This document shows, in pieces, positions 16,721 through 25,743 of a stretch of 64,000 nt of DNA. This DNA is from Spirochaetia bacterium (GTDB taxonomy: Bacteria; Spirochaetota; Spirochaetia; Sphaerochaetales; Sphaerochaetaceae), in NCBI GenBank assembly GCA_022482625.1, contig JAKVOU010000001.1, forward strand, positions 3,024,784-3,088,783, read 5' to 3'. Each line of letters begins with the position of its first letter. Position 1 is the stretch's first letter. Below the pieces are notes generated by a model. It saw only the letters and a list, made by a program, of their open reading frames with translations, was not told where the DNA came from and made no database searches. A program made the translations under genes and the position numbers.

Positions 16721-18232
16721 ATGGACACTTCAATTTTTGAAAACAAACTGATCGTAAATGAAGCAGACCGCTGTCTGCTGTGTAGCGATGCGCCCTGCAC
16801 GGCAGCATGCGGCAAGTCCAATGATCCTGCGCAAATGCTGCTGTCCCTGAGATTTGAAAATGCTCGGGTTGGAGGCTTCTTCAATCCGGCATTATGTGCT
16901 GATTGTAATGCCGGCTGTGAAAAGTCATGCCTGCATTATGATTTTCCAATTCGTATAAAGAAAGTGGCTGCCATCCTTGAGGACAAGGACCTTGCACCGA
17001 AAGAAGCTGATCTTTCCTGTATGTTCCTGAATGTAAGATGTGAGAATCCATTCTTGCTTTCTTCCTCAGTGGTGGCAAGCAATTACGAGATGTGCAGAAG
17101 AGCTCTGGAAATGGGCTGGGCAGGTGTAGTATTCAAGACCATTGGATTCCTTGTTCCCCATGAGGTTTCTCCTCGCTTTTCTTCACTGAGAAAGGAGTCG
17201 ACGCCGTTTGTCGGATTCGGAAACCTTGAGCAGATTGCCGAACATTCACTTGAGGAGAATCTCAAATTCATTTCAGACCTCAAACGTGATTTTCCCAAAA
17301 AAGTGATGATAGTCTCGATCATGGGACAGTCTGATGAGGAATGGACTGAACTTGCAAAGCTGTCACAGCAGGCAGGAGCGGACATGATTGAATGCAATTT
17401 TTCATGTCCACATATGAGCGGAGATGGACTGGGTTCGGATGTCGGGCAGAAACCGGAACTAGTAAAACATTACACCCAATGTGTCAGGAAAGGGACGGAC
17501 CTTCCTATCCTGGCAAAAATGACTCCTAACCTTGCACATATGGAAATTCCGGCAATTGCTGCCGTTGAAGGAGGAGCTGATGGCATCGCAGCCATCAATA
17601 CCATAAAAAGCTTGTCCGGTGTTGATCTCAACATGCTCTCTTCCTCACCTGTTGTACACGGCATGTCATCTGTTTCCGGCTATTCAGGCAAGGCAATCAA
17701 GCCAATAGCCTTGAGATTCATCAGTGACTTGGCACAGTGTGAACAGCTGGTAGGTATTCCGATCAGTGGCATGGGGGGAGTCGAGACTTGGCGTGATGCA
17801 TTGGAATTCATTGCCTTGGGCTGTACGACGGTACAGGTGACGACTGCAGTCATGCAATATGGCTATAGGATCATCGATGACCTGAAAGCCGGGCTGTCAA
17901 GTTACATGTATGAACACAGGATAGGTAGTGTTGCTGAGCTCATCGGACTTGCAAACGAACATATTGTTCCGACGGATGAACTTGACCGTAATACCATAAT
18001 GTTTCCTTCGTTCCATCTGGACAAGTGCCTTGGGTGTGGGCGTTGCTACATTTCATGCAGAGATGCTGGTCATCAGGCTATAACGTTTGATGCAAAGACA
18101 AGAAAACCCAAGCTGATAGGAAACAAATGTGTGGGATGTCATTTGTGTCGGTTGGTCTGCCCTGCAGGCGCAATCGGGAAGAGCAAGCGCATTCCTAAGC
18201 AAAAGCCACATACACAGGAGGTGAGGGCGTGA
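16721..18232 (+). CDS. preA: Dihydropyrimidine dehydrogenase, PreA-like with extra N-terminal Fe-S domain
   Basis: This 503-residue protein would reduce uracil or thymine to the dihydro form. The first 90 residues hold a cysteine cluster (CLLCSDAPCTAACGKS and CADCNAGCEKSC) like the N-terminal iron-sulfur domain of full-length dihydropyrimidine dehydrogenase or PreT. A dihydroorotate-dehydrogenase-like FMN barrel follows, with IECNFSCPHMSGDGLGSDVGQ-type sequence near residue 225. Two ferredoxin clusters end the protein (CLGCGRCYISC and CVGCHLCRLVC). The FAD/NADPH domain of PreT is absent here and no neighbouring gene supplies it. The electron donor is therefore unknown and could be ferredoxin or a distant flavoprotein. 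Confidence 0.88.
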   Translation: MDTSIFENKLIVNEADRCLLCSDAPCTAACGKSNDPAQMLLSLRFENARVGGFFNPALCADCNAGCEKSCLHYDFPIRIKKVAAILEDKDLAPKEADLSCMFLNVRCENPFLLSSSVVASNYEMCRRALEMGWAGVVFKTIGFLVPHEVSPRFSSLRKESTPFVGFGNLEQIAEHSLEENLKFISDLKRDFPKKVMIVSIMGQSDEEWTELAKLSQQAGADMIECNFSCPHMSGDGLGSDVGQKPELVKHYTQCVRKGTDLPILAKMTPNLAHMEIPAIAAVEGGADGIAAINTIKSLSGVDLNMLSSSPVVHGMSSVSGYSGKAIKPIALRFISDLAQCEQLVGIPISGMGGVETWRDALEFIALGCTTVQVTTAVMQYGYRIIDDLKAGLSSYMYEHRIGSVAELIGLANEHIVPTDELDRNTIMFPSFHLDKCLGCGRCYISCRDAGHQAITFDAKTRKPKLIGNKCVGCHLCRLVCPAGAIGKSKRIPKQKPHTQEVRA

Positions 18233-18648
18233 GCAACAGATTGAAGAAGGCAGAGAAAATTGCGCTTGAGAGCATAATGCCGGCACAAGATTTTCGCACT
18301 GTGGAAAGTGAGCTCCGTGACTTGCGAGGTGGCATAACCGAAATTCCTGTTACGGTCGAATTCAACAAGGATTTCAAGCCGTCACTTAAGAATCCCATTT
18401 CAGGAGGTTGTTTCGTACACGGATTCATACGGATGAATGAAATGCTTGCAAGGATCAATGGCTCACCCTATCGACAGAACGAAAATGGGAATGGTATCAA
18501 GCGGATTTACCTTACTGACTGGGATGGTATATTCCTTTTGTCAGTTACGATGATTCATGGAAGTGAATATTTATATTCAGTTACCAGCGAAGAAGTTGAA
18601 TACCTGCTCAGTAACTGCAGGCATCCGAACATCATTGCGGAAGTCTGA
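18229..18648 (+). CDS. Unknown protein of the pyrimidine operon
   Basis: This 139-residue protein starts with GTG at 18229, overlapping the preceding stop by four bases, with GAGGTGAGG upstream as ribosome site. No signal peptide or membrane segment is visible. Conserved-looking features include GGITEIPVTVEFNKDFKPS, a GGCFVHGFIRMNE segment and a C-terminal mixed alpha/beta region. I do not recognise the family. Tight coupling between the dehydrogenase and the carbamoyl hydrolase suggests a role in the same pathway, possibly as an accessory or sensor protein. Confidence 0.8.
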   Translation: MSNRLKKAEKIALESIMPAQDFRTVESELRDLRGGITEIPVTVEFNKDFKPSLKNPISGGCFVHGFIRMNEMLARINGSPYRQNENGNGIKRIYLTDWDGIFLLSVTMIHGSEYLYSVTSEEVEYLLSNCRHPNIIAEV

Positions 18649-18689
18649 ATAAGACAAAAATTTGTTTAGTTATTATGGAGGGTAAAATT

Positions 18690-19952
18690 ATGTATGAATG
18701 CAGTCTCGAACGAATGACAGACAAGATCAAGACCTTTTCTACGTATGGTGATGCAGGACATGGCGGAATAACGCGTTATTCTCTTTCTCCTGCCGATATT
18801 CAGGCGAGGAATGAATTTATCAAGCGCATGAAGGCCATCGGTGCCGAAATAGAAATCGACGATGTGGCAAATATGTATGCGACACTTCCCGGCAGTGATC
18901 CCGATGCAAAGCGCATCGTAATGGCATCACATGTCGATTCAGTAAAGAATGGCGGTAACTATGATGGTATCCTGGGGGTCATGAGTGCCATGGAAGCTTT
19001 GGAAACCGTCGTCGCAAAGAAAATTCCTCATAAGCATCCCCTTACTGCCATGGTATGGACGAACGAGGAAGGCTCCTTATATCCACCTGCCATGATGTGT
19101 TCCGGCATCGTCTGCTATGACTATCTGCCGGATGCCATCAAGGAAAAATTCAGGAAGGAGGATATGCTTGCGACGAAGGATATCCTGACAGGCAAGACGA
19201 CCTTCGGAGAGGCATTGGAAAAATCAGGATTCAAAGGTGATGAAAAGAACCGGCTCAATCCTGACAAGTATCTGTGCATGTTTGAAACCCATATCGAACA
19301 GGGACCGATTCTTGAGGATGCAGGCAATGATATCGGTGTAGTTGACTGTGTACTTGGTATGTTCAACTACCGCGTGAAGTTCTATGGTCAGACGACACAT
19401 GCCGGGACATTCCCCATGCCCAAACGTAAGGATGCATTCTTTGCTGCTGCCCAGGCCCTTGTTTACCTTCACACAGAAATTGACAAGCTTGGACTTCCTG
19501 AACTTGTGTATACGACAGGTGAAGTAGTCTGCCATCCTTGTGTACATACCTGCGTCCCTGATTACTTTGATTTTTGCATAGATGTCCGTCACGAGGATCC
19601 AAAAGTCCTTGAAAAGGTCCTTGAAATCGTAAAAAGCTGTGCTGACAGGGAATGGACCGGCTGCACCTGCAAGGTAGAAAAGGCTTGGAACCGTGATACG
19701 GTGTACTGGGATAAGAAACTTGTTTCCTATGTCAAGGAAGCAGCGGAGGAAGCTGGTGTATCACACCAGTATATCCATTCTGGAGCAGGACATGATGCCC
19801 AGTTTGCATCTTACATGTTGCCGACGACAATGGTCTTTGTTCAGTCCAAGGATGGCTTGAGCCATTGTGAACCTGAATATTCATCACCCGAGCATTGTAC
19901 CGAAGGTGCCACGGTCATGTTGAATGCCGTACTTAAGGCAGATAAGGATTGA
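18690..19952 (+). CDS. N-carbamoyl amino-acid hydrolase, M20 family
   Basis: This 420-residue zinc hydrolase removes the carbamoyl group from N-carbamoyl-beta-alanine or related compounds, releasing CO2 and ammonia. Metal-site motifs are visible: VMASHVDSV, GNYDGILGVM, WTNEEGS, FETHIEQGPILED and, near the end, SGAGHDAQFAS. The start is set at 18690, where GGAGGG stands seven bases upstream; the ATG at 18675 would cover that site. It completes the three-step reductive pyrimidine pathway with the dehydrogenase and dihydropyrimidinase. Allantoate amidohydrolase belongs to the same family and is a possible alternative. Confidence 0.88.
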   Translation: MYECSLERMTDKIKTFSTYGDAGHGGITRYSLSPADIQARNEFIKRMKAIGAEIEIDDVANMYATLPGSDPDAKRIVMASHVDSVKNGGNYDGILGVMSAMEALETVVAKKIPHKHPLTAMVWTNEEGSLYPPAMMCSGIVCYDYLPDAIKEKFRKEDMLATKDILTGKTTFGEALEKSGFKGDEKNRLNPDKYLCMFETHIEQGPILEDAGNDIGVVDCVLGMFNYRVKFYGQTTHAGTFPMPKRKDAFFAAAQALVYLHTEIDKLGLPELVYTTGEVVCHPCVHTCVPDYFDFCIDVRHEDPKVLEKVLEIVKSCADREWTGCTCKVEKAWNRDTVYWDKKLVSYVKEAAEEAGVSHQYIHSGAGHDAQFASYMLPTTMVFVQSKDGLSHCEPEYSSPEHCTEGATVMLNAVLKADKD

Positions 19953-19972
19953 AGGGAGCACAGGAATAGAAA

Positions 19973-21283
19973 ATGACAGGAAAAGAAATCTCAGAGACGC
20001 AGAAGAAATACAACCTCCAGTCATGGAGCAAGCAGGCAAACATAAATCCCCTTGCCGTGAAAAAGGCGGAGGGAATTTATTTCTGGGACTATGAAGGCAA
20101 CAGGTATACTGATATGTCTTCCCAGCTTGTGAACCTGAATGTGGGTTTCGGCAACAAGGCAATCGGGGATGCCATCAAAGCCAAGGTCGACCAATACTGC
20201 TTTGTCGGACCCGGCTATGCGGATATTTCCCGTGCGACACTAGCCAAAAAGATTATCTCGCTTCTACCGGAGAGTTTTGGGAAGGTGTTTTTTACGAATG
20301 CCGGAGCCGATGCGAATGAAAATGCCATAAAGATTGCCCGTATGTATACGGGCAGGAACAAGATCATGAGCCGGTACCGGAGTTACCATGGTTCATCCTT
20401 CGGCGCCGGTAACCTTACCGGCGAGCCGAGGAGATTTGCACTTGAACCGGGAGTCCCGGGATTCATCAAGTTCTTTGACCCGTATCTCTACCATGAGAAG
20501 ATTCCGTTTGCAAGTGAAGAAGATGCTTCTGCATATTATATTTCCAAACTTGAAGAACAGATACAGTATGAAGGCAGAGCTGCCATTGCGGCAATCGTGA
20601 TGGAGACAGTCACGGGTTCCAACGGTGTGATCATACCACCGAAGGGTTACTTGAAAGGTGTTCGCGCACTTTGTGACAAATACGGTATATTGATGATATG
20701 CGACGAAGTCATGGCTGGCTGGTACCGTACAGGGACATGCTTTGCTTTCGAAAACTTTGGCATTGTTCCTGACATCGTGACGTTCGCCAAGGGTGTGACC
20801 TGTGGATATGTGCCCTTGGGTGGCGTGGCGGTTTCCTCTAAGATTGCTGCATACTTCGATGACCATCTGCTTTCCTGCGGCCTGACCTATAGCGGACATC
20901 CCCTTGCCTGTGCAGCAGGCGTTGCCTGTGTCAACTATTATGAAGACGCACACATTGCAGGGAATGTCAAGAAATCCGGTGCATATCTGGCCAGGCGGCT
21001 TGATGAGATTGCAGCAAAGTATGACTGCGTGGGTGAAGTGCGCCATATAGGGCTGTTCTCTTCCCTTGAACTGGTAAAGGACAAGAAGACTCATCAGCCA
21101 TTGGTTGAGTATGGGTATGATCCTGACGGAGTCATGGCTAAGATTGTCGGCAAATTGAAAGCAAAGGGTTTCATGACCTATTCTCATGAAAACATGATCT
21201 TCGTGAATCCTCCGCTTATCATTACCGTCGAACAGCTCAAGGAAGAACTGGTGAAACTGGAAGAAGTACTGAAGGAAATCTAG
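19973..21283 (+). CDS. Class III aminotransferase, probably beta-alanine or taurine:pyruvate type
   Basis: This 436-residue PLP enzyme moves an amino group from an omega-amino acid to a keto acid. It has the PLP-binding features of class III enzymes: TNAGADANENAIKIAR, SYHGSS, ICDEVMAGWYRTG and the lysine in TFAKGVTCGYVPLGG. Lying directly after the carbamoyl hydrolase, it would take up the beta-alanine released from uracil, forming malonate semialdehyde. That substrate is inferred from operon order. Confidence 0.9.
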   Translation: MTGKEISETQKKYNLQSWSKQANINPLAVKKAEGIYFWDYEGNRYTDMSSQLVNLNVGFGNKAIGDAIKAKVDQYCFVGPGYADISRATLAKKIISLLPESFGKVFFTNAGADANENAIKIARMYTGRNKIMSRYRSYHGSSFGAGNLTGEPRRFALEPGVPGFIKFFDPYLYHEKIPFASEEDASAYYISKLEEQIQYEGRAAIAAIVMETVTGSNGVIIPPKGYLKGVRALCDKYGILMICDEVMAGWYRTGTCFAFENFGIVPDIVTFAKGVTCGYVPLGGVAVSSKIAAYFDDHLLSCGLTYSGHPLACAAGVACVNYYEDAHIAGNVKKSGAYLARRLDEIAAKYDCVGEVRHIGLFSSLELVKDKKTHQPLVEYGYDPDGVMAKIVGKLKAKGFMTYSHENMIFVNPPLIITVEQLKEELVKLEEVLKEI

Positions 21284-21304
21284 ATGGCACCGGAATGAGG
21301 TTAT

Positions 21305-22471
21305 ATGTCACTTACAGTCGGTAATCTATATCATAATGCAATATCGTCATTTAACCTTAGCCTGCTTGCTGGCCAGGATGGTCTTGAACATACCGTGGAA
21401 TGGGTCCACATGGTGGAGAGCATCGAAGTCTCCGAGTTCCTGCGTGGCAATGAAATGGTGTTCACTGCCGGGTATCTCAATGACCGTCCTGACTGGCTGT
21501 TGGATTTTGTCAAGACACTTTACAAGGCAAATGCAGCTGCATTGTTCGTGAATATCGGTCCATATATAAAAGGAGTTGATGATGATGTAATCAAATACTG
21601 CAATGAAGTAGGGTTTCCATTGTTTTCCGTACCTTGGCAGTCAAGGCTTGTGGATATCACGCGCTATTTTTCCCGTAGGATCATCCACAATGAGAAAGTA
21701 GAAAGAAATGTTGCCATGTCAATGAAGAACCTTATATTCAAGACAGGTGACAGGCAGGAAAGCATCAAGGCCATGCAACGGTTCGGCTATGTCACGGACA
21801 GCAAGTTCTCTTATGTGAACATTACCGTGGAAAGCGTTGACAATGACCGGCATCAGGAAAATATCAGGGCAATGAAGCGCCTCTTTCGAGCAACTTGCCG
21901 GACAAAAGAAAATCAATATCATCTGGCTGACTTACGAGAATAACATCATATGTGTACTTACTGAGGGAATTTTGATAAAGTACGTAAGTTCTGCTCTGAA
22001 GCATCAAGGGCAACTGCAGAGAAATACAGCCGACGCTACCATCTGTTCTGTGGTGTTTCTGACATTGCCCAGGGATATGACAATCAGTTGGTCAACTTTG
22101 AAAAATCTGTCAAGGCAAACTACATGGCGGTGAAACAAAGGAAAAAGGCTGGTGTTTCATACTGACCTTGATTTCTACAAACTGCTTCTGGACGTGAAAG
22201 ACAAGACTTGCTTGCAGGGAGTACTATGATGAAATCTTGAAGCCGCTGGAAAACTATGATGCCAAGAACCATACGAAACTTACGGAATTCCTGCAGATAT
22301 ATCTAGGGTTGCAACGGCTCTCCCGCCGCCGTCGCAGAGCGGATATCCATACATCGCAACACAGTTGCAAACCAAGTCAAGAAGATTGAACACATTACAG
22401 GCTGCAATCTGCTGAGCCTGGATGATAAGGTCCGTTATGTAATTGCATTTGCGATAAGGGATCTGTTCTGA
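21305..22471 (+). pseudogene. PucR-family regulator, ruined by several frameshifts
   Basis: An intact N-terminal PucR domain of about 210 residues (from MSLTVGNLYHNAISSF through HMVESIEVSEFLRGNEMVF) ends at 21943 in a stop. The following 370 bases contain pieces in different frames. The last, about 22312-22471, encodes a typical PucR C-terminal helix-turn-helix with HRNTVANQVKKIEHITG and ends in AIRDLF. Several shifts and stops are needed to explain it, so it is a true pseudogene and not a single sequencing error. PucR proteins usually activate purine or pyrimidine catabolism, so the original regulator of this operon appears to be lost. Confidence 0.85.
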
Positions 22472-22621
22472 GTGGAGTGCATCTGCACATGGTCCTTTGG
22501 AATGTGTGACAGACGATTTGATTGACGGGTATAAGCTGAATCTATACACTTCAGGAAAGGAAAGACAACAGCATAAAAGGCAGTCTGTCTTTTTTCATTG
22601 TCTTGCAAAGGAAAGTACGAT

Positions 22622-23776
22622 ATGTCAACACAATTCACTACTGCAGGATGCGCTGTCATGGGTGAAAACGCACTTGAAGATGCTGCCGGAAAAATTGCTG
22701 CCTTGGGATCCAAGGCCCTTATCATTACAGGAAAGCATATCACGGCATCCGGAATCATCAGGATGCTTGCTGATTTACTGGAACAAAAATCAATCCGGTA
22801 TTCAATATTCAATGAAATAACCGGTGAACCGACGGATAAAATGGTAGAAATGGCGGTTTCTGCCTATAAGGCAGAGAAATGCGACTTCATAATAGGAATC
22901 GGTGGCGGTTCTCCTCTTGACAGTGCTAAGGCCTGTGCAGCCATGAGCGTACTTGATGGAAGGATTCCTGATTATGCAGGAAAGGAAATCGTTGGGAACC
23001 TGCCACCTTTGGTGTTGATACCTACGACAGCAGGGACTGGCAGTGAGGTTACGAAGTTTACCGTCATAACAGATACAGCATCAGATGTAAAGATGTTGCT
23101 TAAAGGTGAGGCCTTGCTTCCTGATCTTGCAGTGGTAGACCCGAAGTTGACCTATGGTGCACCGAAGAGTGTCGTTGCAGCGACCGGAATCGATGCCCTT
23201 ACGCACGCGGTCGAAGCATATACTTCAAAGAAGGCCACTCCTATGACCGATATCCTTGCCTTGTCAGCCATCAAGCGTATCTTCACATACCTTCCACGGT
23301 CATATAAGGACAAAAATGATGCAGAAGCACATGACGAAATGGCAATTGCTGCATATGAGGCAGGTATCTGCATCAACAATTCCTCCGTTACCGTCGTGCA
23401 TGGCATGTCACGCCCTATCGGGGCTTTGTTTCATGTTCCTCATGGTGTTTCGAATGCCATGTTGATTGTGACCTGCCTGGACTATGTGCTTGACGGTTGC
23501 TATGGCCGTTTTGCTGAAATTGCACGGCAGATCGGTGCTGCAGGCAAGAACCTTGATGATGAGCATGCTGCGCATAAGTTCATCGATGCTCTCAAGGAAT
23601 TGATCAAGGCTGTTGAAATCCCGACTACCAGGGAATATGGACTGGATATGGATAGATTTGAAGCCTTGAGTGACAAGATGGCCGGTGATGCACTTGCAAG
23701 CGGAAGTCCTTCAAATACCCGTAAGTCACTTTCCAAGAGTGATATCCTTGCAATGTATAGGCGTGCGACTATGTAA
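22622..23776 (+). CDS. Iron-containing alcohol dehydrogenase
   Basis: This 384-residue type III dehydrogenase reduces an aldehyde with NAD(P)H or does the reverse. It has the nucleotide-binding segment GIGGGSPLDSAKACA, the TAGTGSEVTKF motif, and the metal ligands in ATGIDALTHAVEAYTS, VVHGMSRPIGALFHVPHG and the preceding region. The start at 22622 has AAAGGAAAG upstream. Its position suggests that it reduces malonate semialdehyde from beta-alanine to 3-hydroxypropionate, an electron sink. This role is inferred; 4-hydroxybutyrate or lactaldehyde enzymes look similar. Confidence 0.88.
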   Translation: MSTQFTTAGCAVMGENALEDAAGKIAALGSKALIITGKHITASGIIRMLADLLEQKSIRYSIFNEITGEPTDKMVEMAVSAYKAEKCDFIIGIGGGSPLDSAKACAAMSVLDGRIPDYAGKEIVGNLPPLVLIPTTAGTGSEVTKFTVITDTASDVKMLLKGEALLPDLAVVDPKLTYGAPKSVVAATGIDALTHAVEAYTSKKATPMTDILALSAIKRIFTYLPRSYKDKNDAEAHDEMAIAAYEAGICINNSSVTVVHGMSRPIGALFHVPHGVSNAMLIVTCLDYVLDGCYGRFAEIARQIGAAGKNLDDEHAAHKFIDALKELIKAVEIPTTREYGLDMDRFEALSDKMAGDALASGSPSNTRKSLSKSDILAMYRRATM

Positions 23777-23791
23777 GGGAAACTATAGAAG

Positions 23792-23827
23792 AAAAAAGCA
23801 TCGGGTTGATTACCGATGCTTTTTTTT
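23792..23827 (+). terminator. Intrinsic terminator of the pyrimidine operon
   Basis: AAAGCATCGG pairs with CCGATGCTTT around GTTGATTA and is followed by a run of eight or more T. It lies 16 bases after the alcohol dehydrogenase stop. Confidence 0.92.
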
Positions 23828-23921
23828 ACTTGGATACTTATCCTTTTGATTTCATGCACAATTATGACAAGAGAAATATTGATATTGAATGCTTTTCAGA
23901 CGTATTTTTATAGAATCTGAA

Positions 23922-24299
23922 TTATTTTGAAGTCTTGATAAATGAGATCAATGGAATTGGAGGAAACCTCATTTTACTTAGAATCTGATTTACATCGTTG
24001 CATAAAGTTGCTTCTAAAACCAACGAAATACAATTAAGAACTGTATCATTTTTCTGTTGCACGTCTTTGAAAGTTTCATCAGTTTTTATGCTTGCTATAT
24101 AAAAAATTTCAATTGTTGCATCAACTTTTTTATCATGAAGAAAAGAACAATTATATTTAATAGTTGTTTCTGTTTTTCCTTTGTCCTTTGGAACAGAAAT
24201 AGCCGTATTCATTTGTACTTCATATTTATTACCAGGTATAAATCTCTTTTTTACTTCAAAAGATGATTTTATCATTGAAAAATCAATAACATTAGTCAT
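23922..24299 (-). CDS. SecB-like chaperone of a toxin-antitoxin-chaperone module
   Basis: This 125-residue protein starts at 24299 (MTNVIDFSMIKSSFEVKKRF) behind GTGGAGAAAG; an upstream in-frame ATG lies inside the antitoxin gene. It has the SecB-like plan: N-terminal strands, a mid segment DATIEIFYIASIKTDETF, then a helix ending in a MRFPPIPLISF tail like the P-I/L-P ending of SecB. Its start overlaps the antitoxin stop by eight bases. Such SecB-like proteins act as dedicated chaperones for the antitoxin in TAC systems such as that of Mycobacterium tuberculosis. The family call is by pattern only; the gene is AT-rich compared with its neighbours. Confidence 0.65.
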   Translation of the reverse strand: MTNVIDFSMIKSSFEVKKRFIPGNKYEVQMNTAISVPKDKGKTETTIKYNCSFLHDKKVDATIEIFYIASIKTDETFKDVQQKNDTVLNCISLVLEATLCNDVNQILSKMRFPPIPLISFIKTSK

Positions 24300-24723
24300 T
24301 TTCTTTCTCCACGTGATTGCTGATACTATAATAACTAAATTTTGAAGATTCTTCATGTGCAACTTCTAAATTAGCAATATCAACTGTAGTTTTTTCTGTA
24401 TGTTCCCATTGGAAAGCTGTAACAATATATGGACTTCGTATATTCATATTTTTGTCAATAAGACAAAAATATGGCTTGCATCCAATTACATCTGATAATT
24501 CAACAAGTTTATCAAGTGTGAGATTTCGATCACCAGAAAGAAGAGAGGTTACAGCTGCTTTTGATTTTCCTAGTTTTTCTGCTATATCAATTTTTTTTAA
24601 ATTATTTCGTAACATCCACTTATAAAATTCGCCAGTAACAACGTTTCTGAATGTCATTTTTTTAACATCCATATCATTGTCCAAGGCATTAAAGTCCTCT
24701 TTGAATTTTGTCAATCCGCCCAT
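24292..24723 (-). CDS. Xre-type antitoxin
   Basis: This 143-residue protein has a Cro/XRE helix-turn-helix at about residues 32-75 (LRNNLKKIDIAEKLGKSKAA, then LSGDRNLTLDKLVELSDVIG). A C-terminal extension of about 65 residues follows, possibly the chaperone-addiction region. The start at 24723 has AAAGGAAA upstream and overlaps the toxin stop by 35 bases. It would bind and neutralise the toxin and repress the operon. The toxin-antitoxin-chaperone order and the tight overlaps support the call. Confidence 0.8.
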   Translation of the reverse strand: MGGLTKFKEDFNALDNDMDVKKMTFRNVVTGEFYKWMLRNNLKKIDIAEKLGKSKAAVTSLLSGDRNLTLDKLVELSDVIGCKPYFCLIDKNMNIRSPYIVTAFQWEHTEKTTVDIANLEVAHEESSKFSYYSISNHVEKEND

Positions 24724-25171
24724 GTTTGTTTTCCTTTATACAATTCATTTCATTCAAATATTTATCTCGTTGATTTCTCATATTTTGTAGTTCTTTTTTA
24801 GGCCATTTTTGAACTTTCTTTATAATCCCATATATTGCAACTAATTTCTTTGGTTTAGGACACCATATGCATGCAATCCTCAATTGATGACATTTTATCT
24901 CCCAAACCTTTTCTTCCAGAGGCTTGAATTTTTCTTCATTACAGTAATTCAGAGGATCTGTGTTAATAGCATTCAAAACAGCAAATACTTTTTTTCGTTG
25001 TTTTGAATCTTCAAATTGTTCATCAGGAAAGTCATAAACAAGAGTTTTGTACTTTTTGATTTTTCCTTTTAAATTTTCATCGCAACCATAGACTACAAAA
25101 ATAAAATCTTTTGTCCAAAGTTCAATCTCAAAGTTAACATAAACATTAACTTTTGTCAAATTTTCGTCCAT
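24689..25171 (-). CDS. RelE/HigB-like toxin
   Basis: This 160-residue protein is the first gene of the module. Its second half reads as a RelE/HigB (Gp49-like) core: FKPLEEKVWEIKCHQLRIAC, then LVAIYGIIKKVQKWPKKELQ and a basic C-terminal helix. The arginine and lysine residues there fit an mRNA-interferase fold. The first 75 residues are less typical. If correct, it would cleave translated mRNA when the antitoxin is degraded. The family is inferred from the core pattern and the antitoxin next door. Confidence 0.65.
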   Translation of the reverse strand: MDENLTKVNVYVNFEIELWTKDFIFVVYGCDENLKGKIKKYKTLVYDFPDEQFEDSKQRKKVFAVLNAINTDPLNYCNEEKFKPLEEKVWEIKCHQLRIACIWCPKPKKLVAIYGIIKKVQKWPKKELQNMRNQRDKYLNEMNCIKENKHGRIDKIQRGL

Positions 25172-25249
25172 TTCCTTATTGACTCCAAATCAAAACAAAT
25201 TACTACTTTTTAGGGAAACTGCTACAAATGATCAGTTATCATATATAAC

Positions 25250-25513
25250 CTACAAAACTAACAAGTTGTTTTTTTGTACCTTTTGGTGGCATCTATCTAA
25301 CATTTGTTTTACCTGCTTTTGTTGTGATGGTATAAATTTTTCTGGTGGTAGGTCGATCGATGATTTTAACTTGGACTGGAATTCCAAATACAAAAGTTCT
25401 GAATACATAAGTGCATCGGCGTTTCCTGATGCAATGGAACTGACATGATATATTCCTTTGTAAAAGTAACCGTCGATGGAAATTAAACTAAAAAGACAGG
25501 ATAATGAATAAGA
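25250..25513 (-). pseudogene. Coding remnant upstream of the toxin module
   Basis: The minus strand is open for 88 codons without a usable start codon. It reads like real protein, for example GYFYKGIYHVSSIASGNADA and a lysine/glutamine-rich helix near the end. It lies between the toxin gene and the thiamine operon and looks like the 3' part of a lost gene. I cannot name it. Confidence 0.35.
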
Positions 25514-25544
25514 TTATTGAATTAATTGACAAGGAATTACCTAT

Positions 25545-25724
25545 ATGAAGGACAAGGTATTTGACCAATTCTTTATACATGAAGACTTGTTGGATTATCC
25601 TATGATATCACAGGAACTATACTGCAAAGAAAGGATAAGACGAATTGGACTATTATTCCTGTCTGGCATAAATCAGCATGCTTTTCAATTGCTTGAAGAT
25701 GGCAGAAGGGGAACCGGTATATAA
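25545..25724 (+). CDS. Small ORF, uncertain
   Basis: A 59-residue frame starts at ATG 25545 with AAGGA nine bases upstream (MKDKVFDQFFIHEDLLDYPM) and ends at 25724. It has no recognisable domain and could equally be debris from the same lost region. It faces the convergent thiD gene. Confidence 0.3.
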   Translation: MKDKVFDQFFIHEDLLDYPMISQELYCKERIRRIGLLFLSGINQHAFQLLEDGRRGTGI

Positions 25725-25743
25725 GAGTATCTGAAACCTGTTG

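Noticed and set aside
22561-22594. Terminator between the PucR pseudogene and the alcohol dehydrogenase
   Set aside because: A T-run is present, but the stem AAAGACA/TGTCTTT encloses an unpaired 18-base loop, too weak to call.
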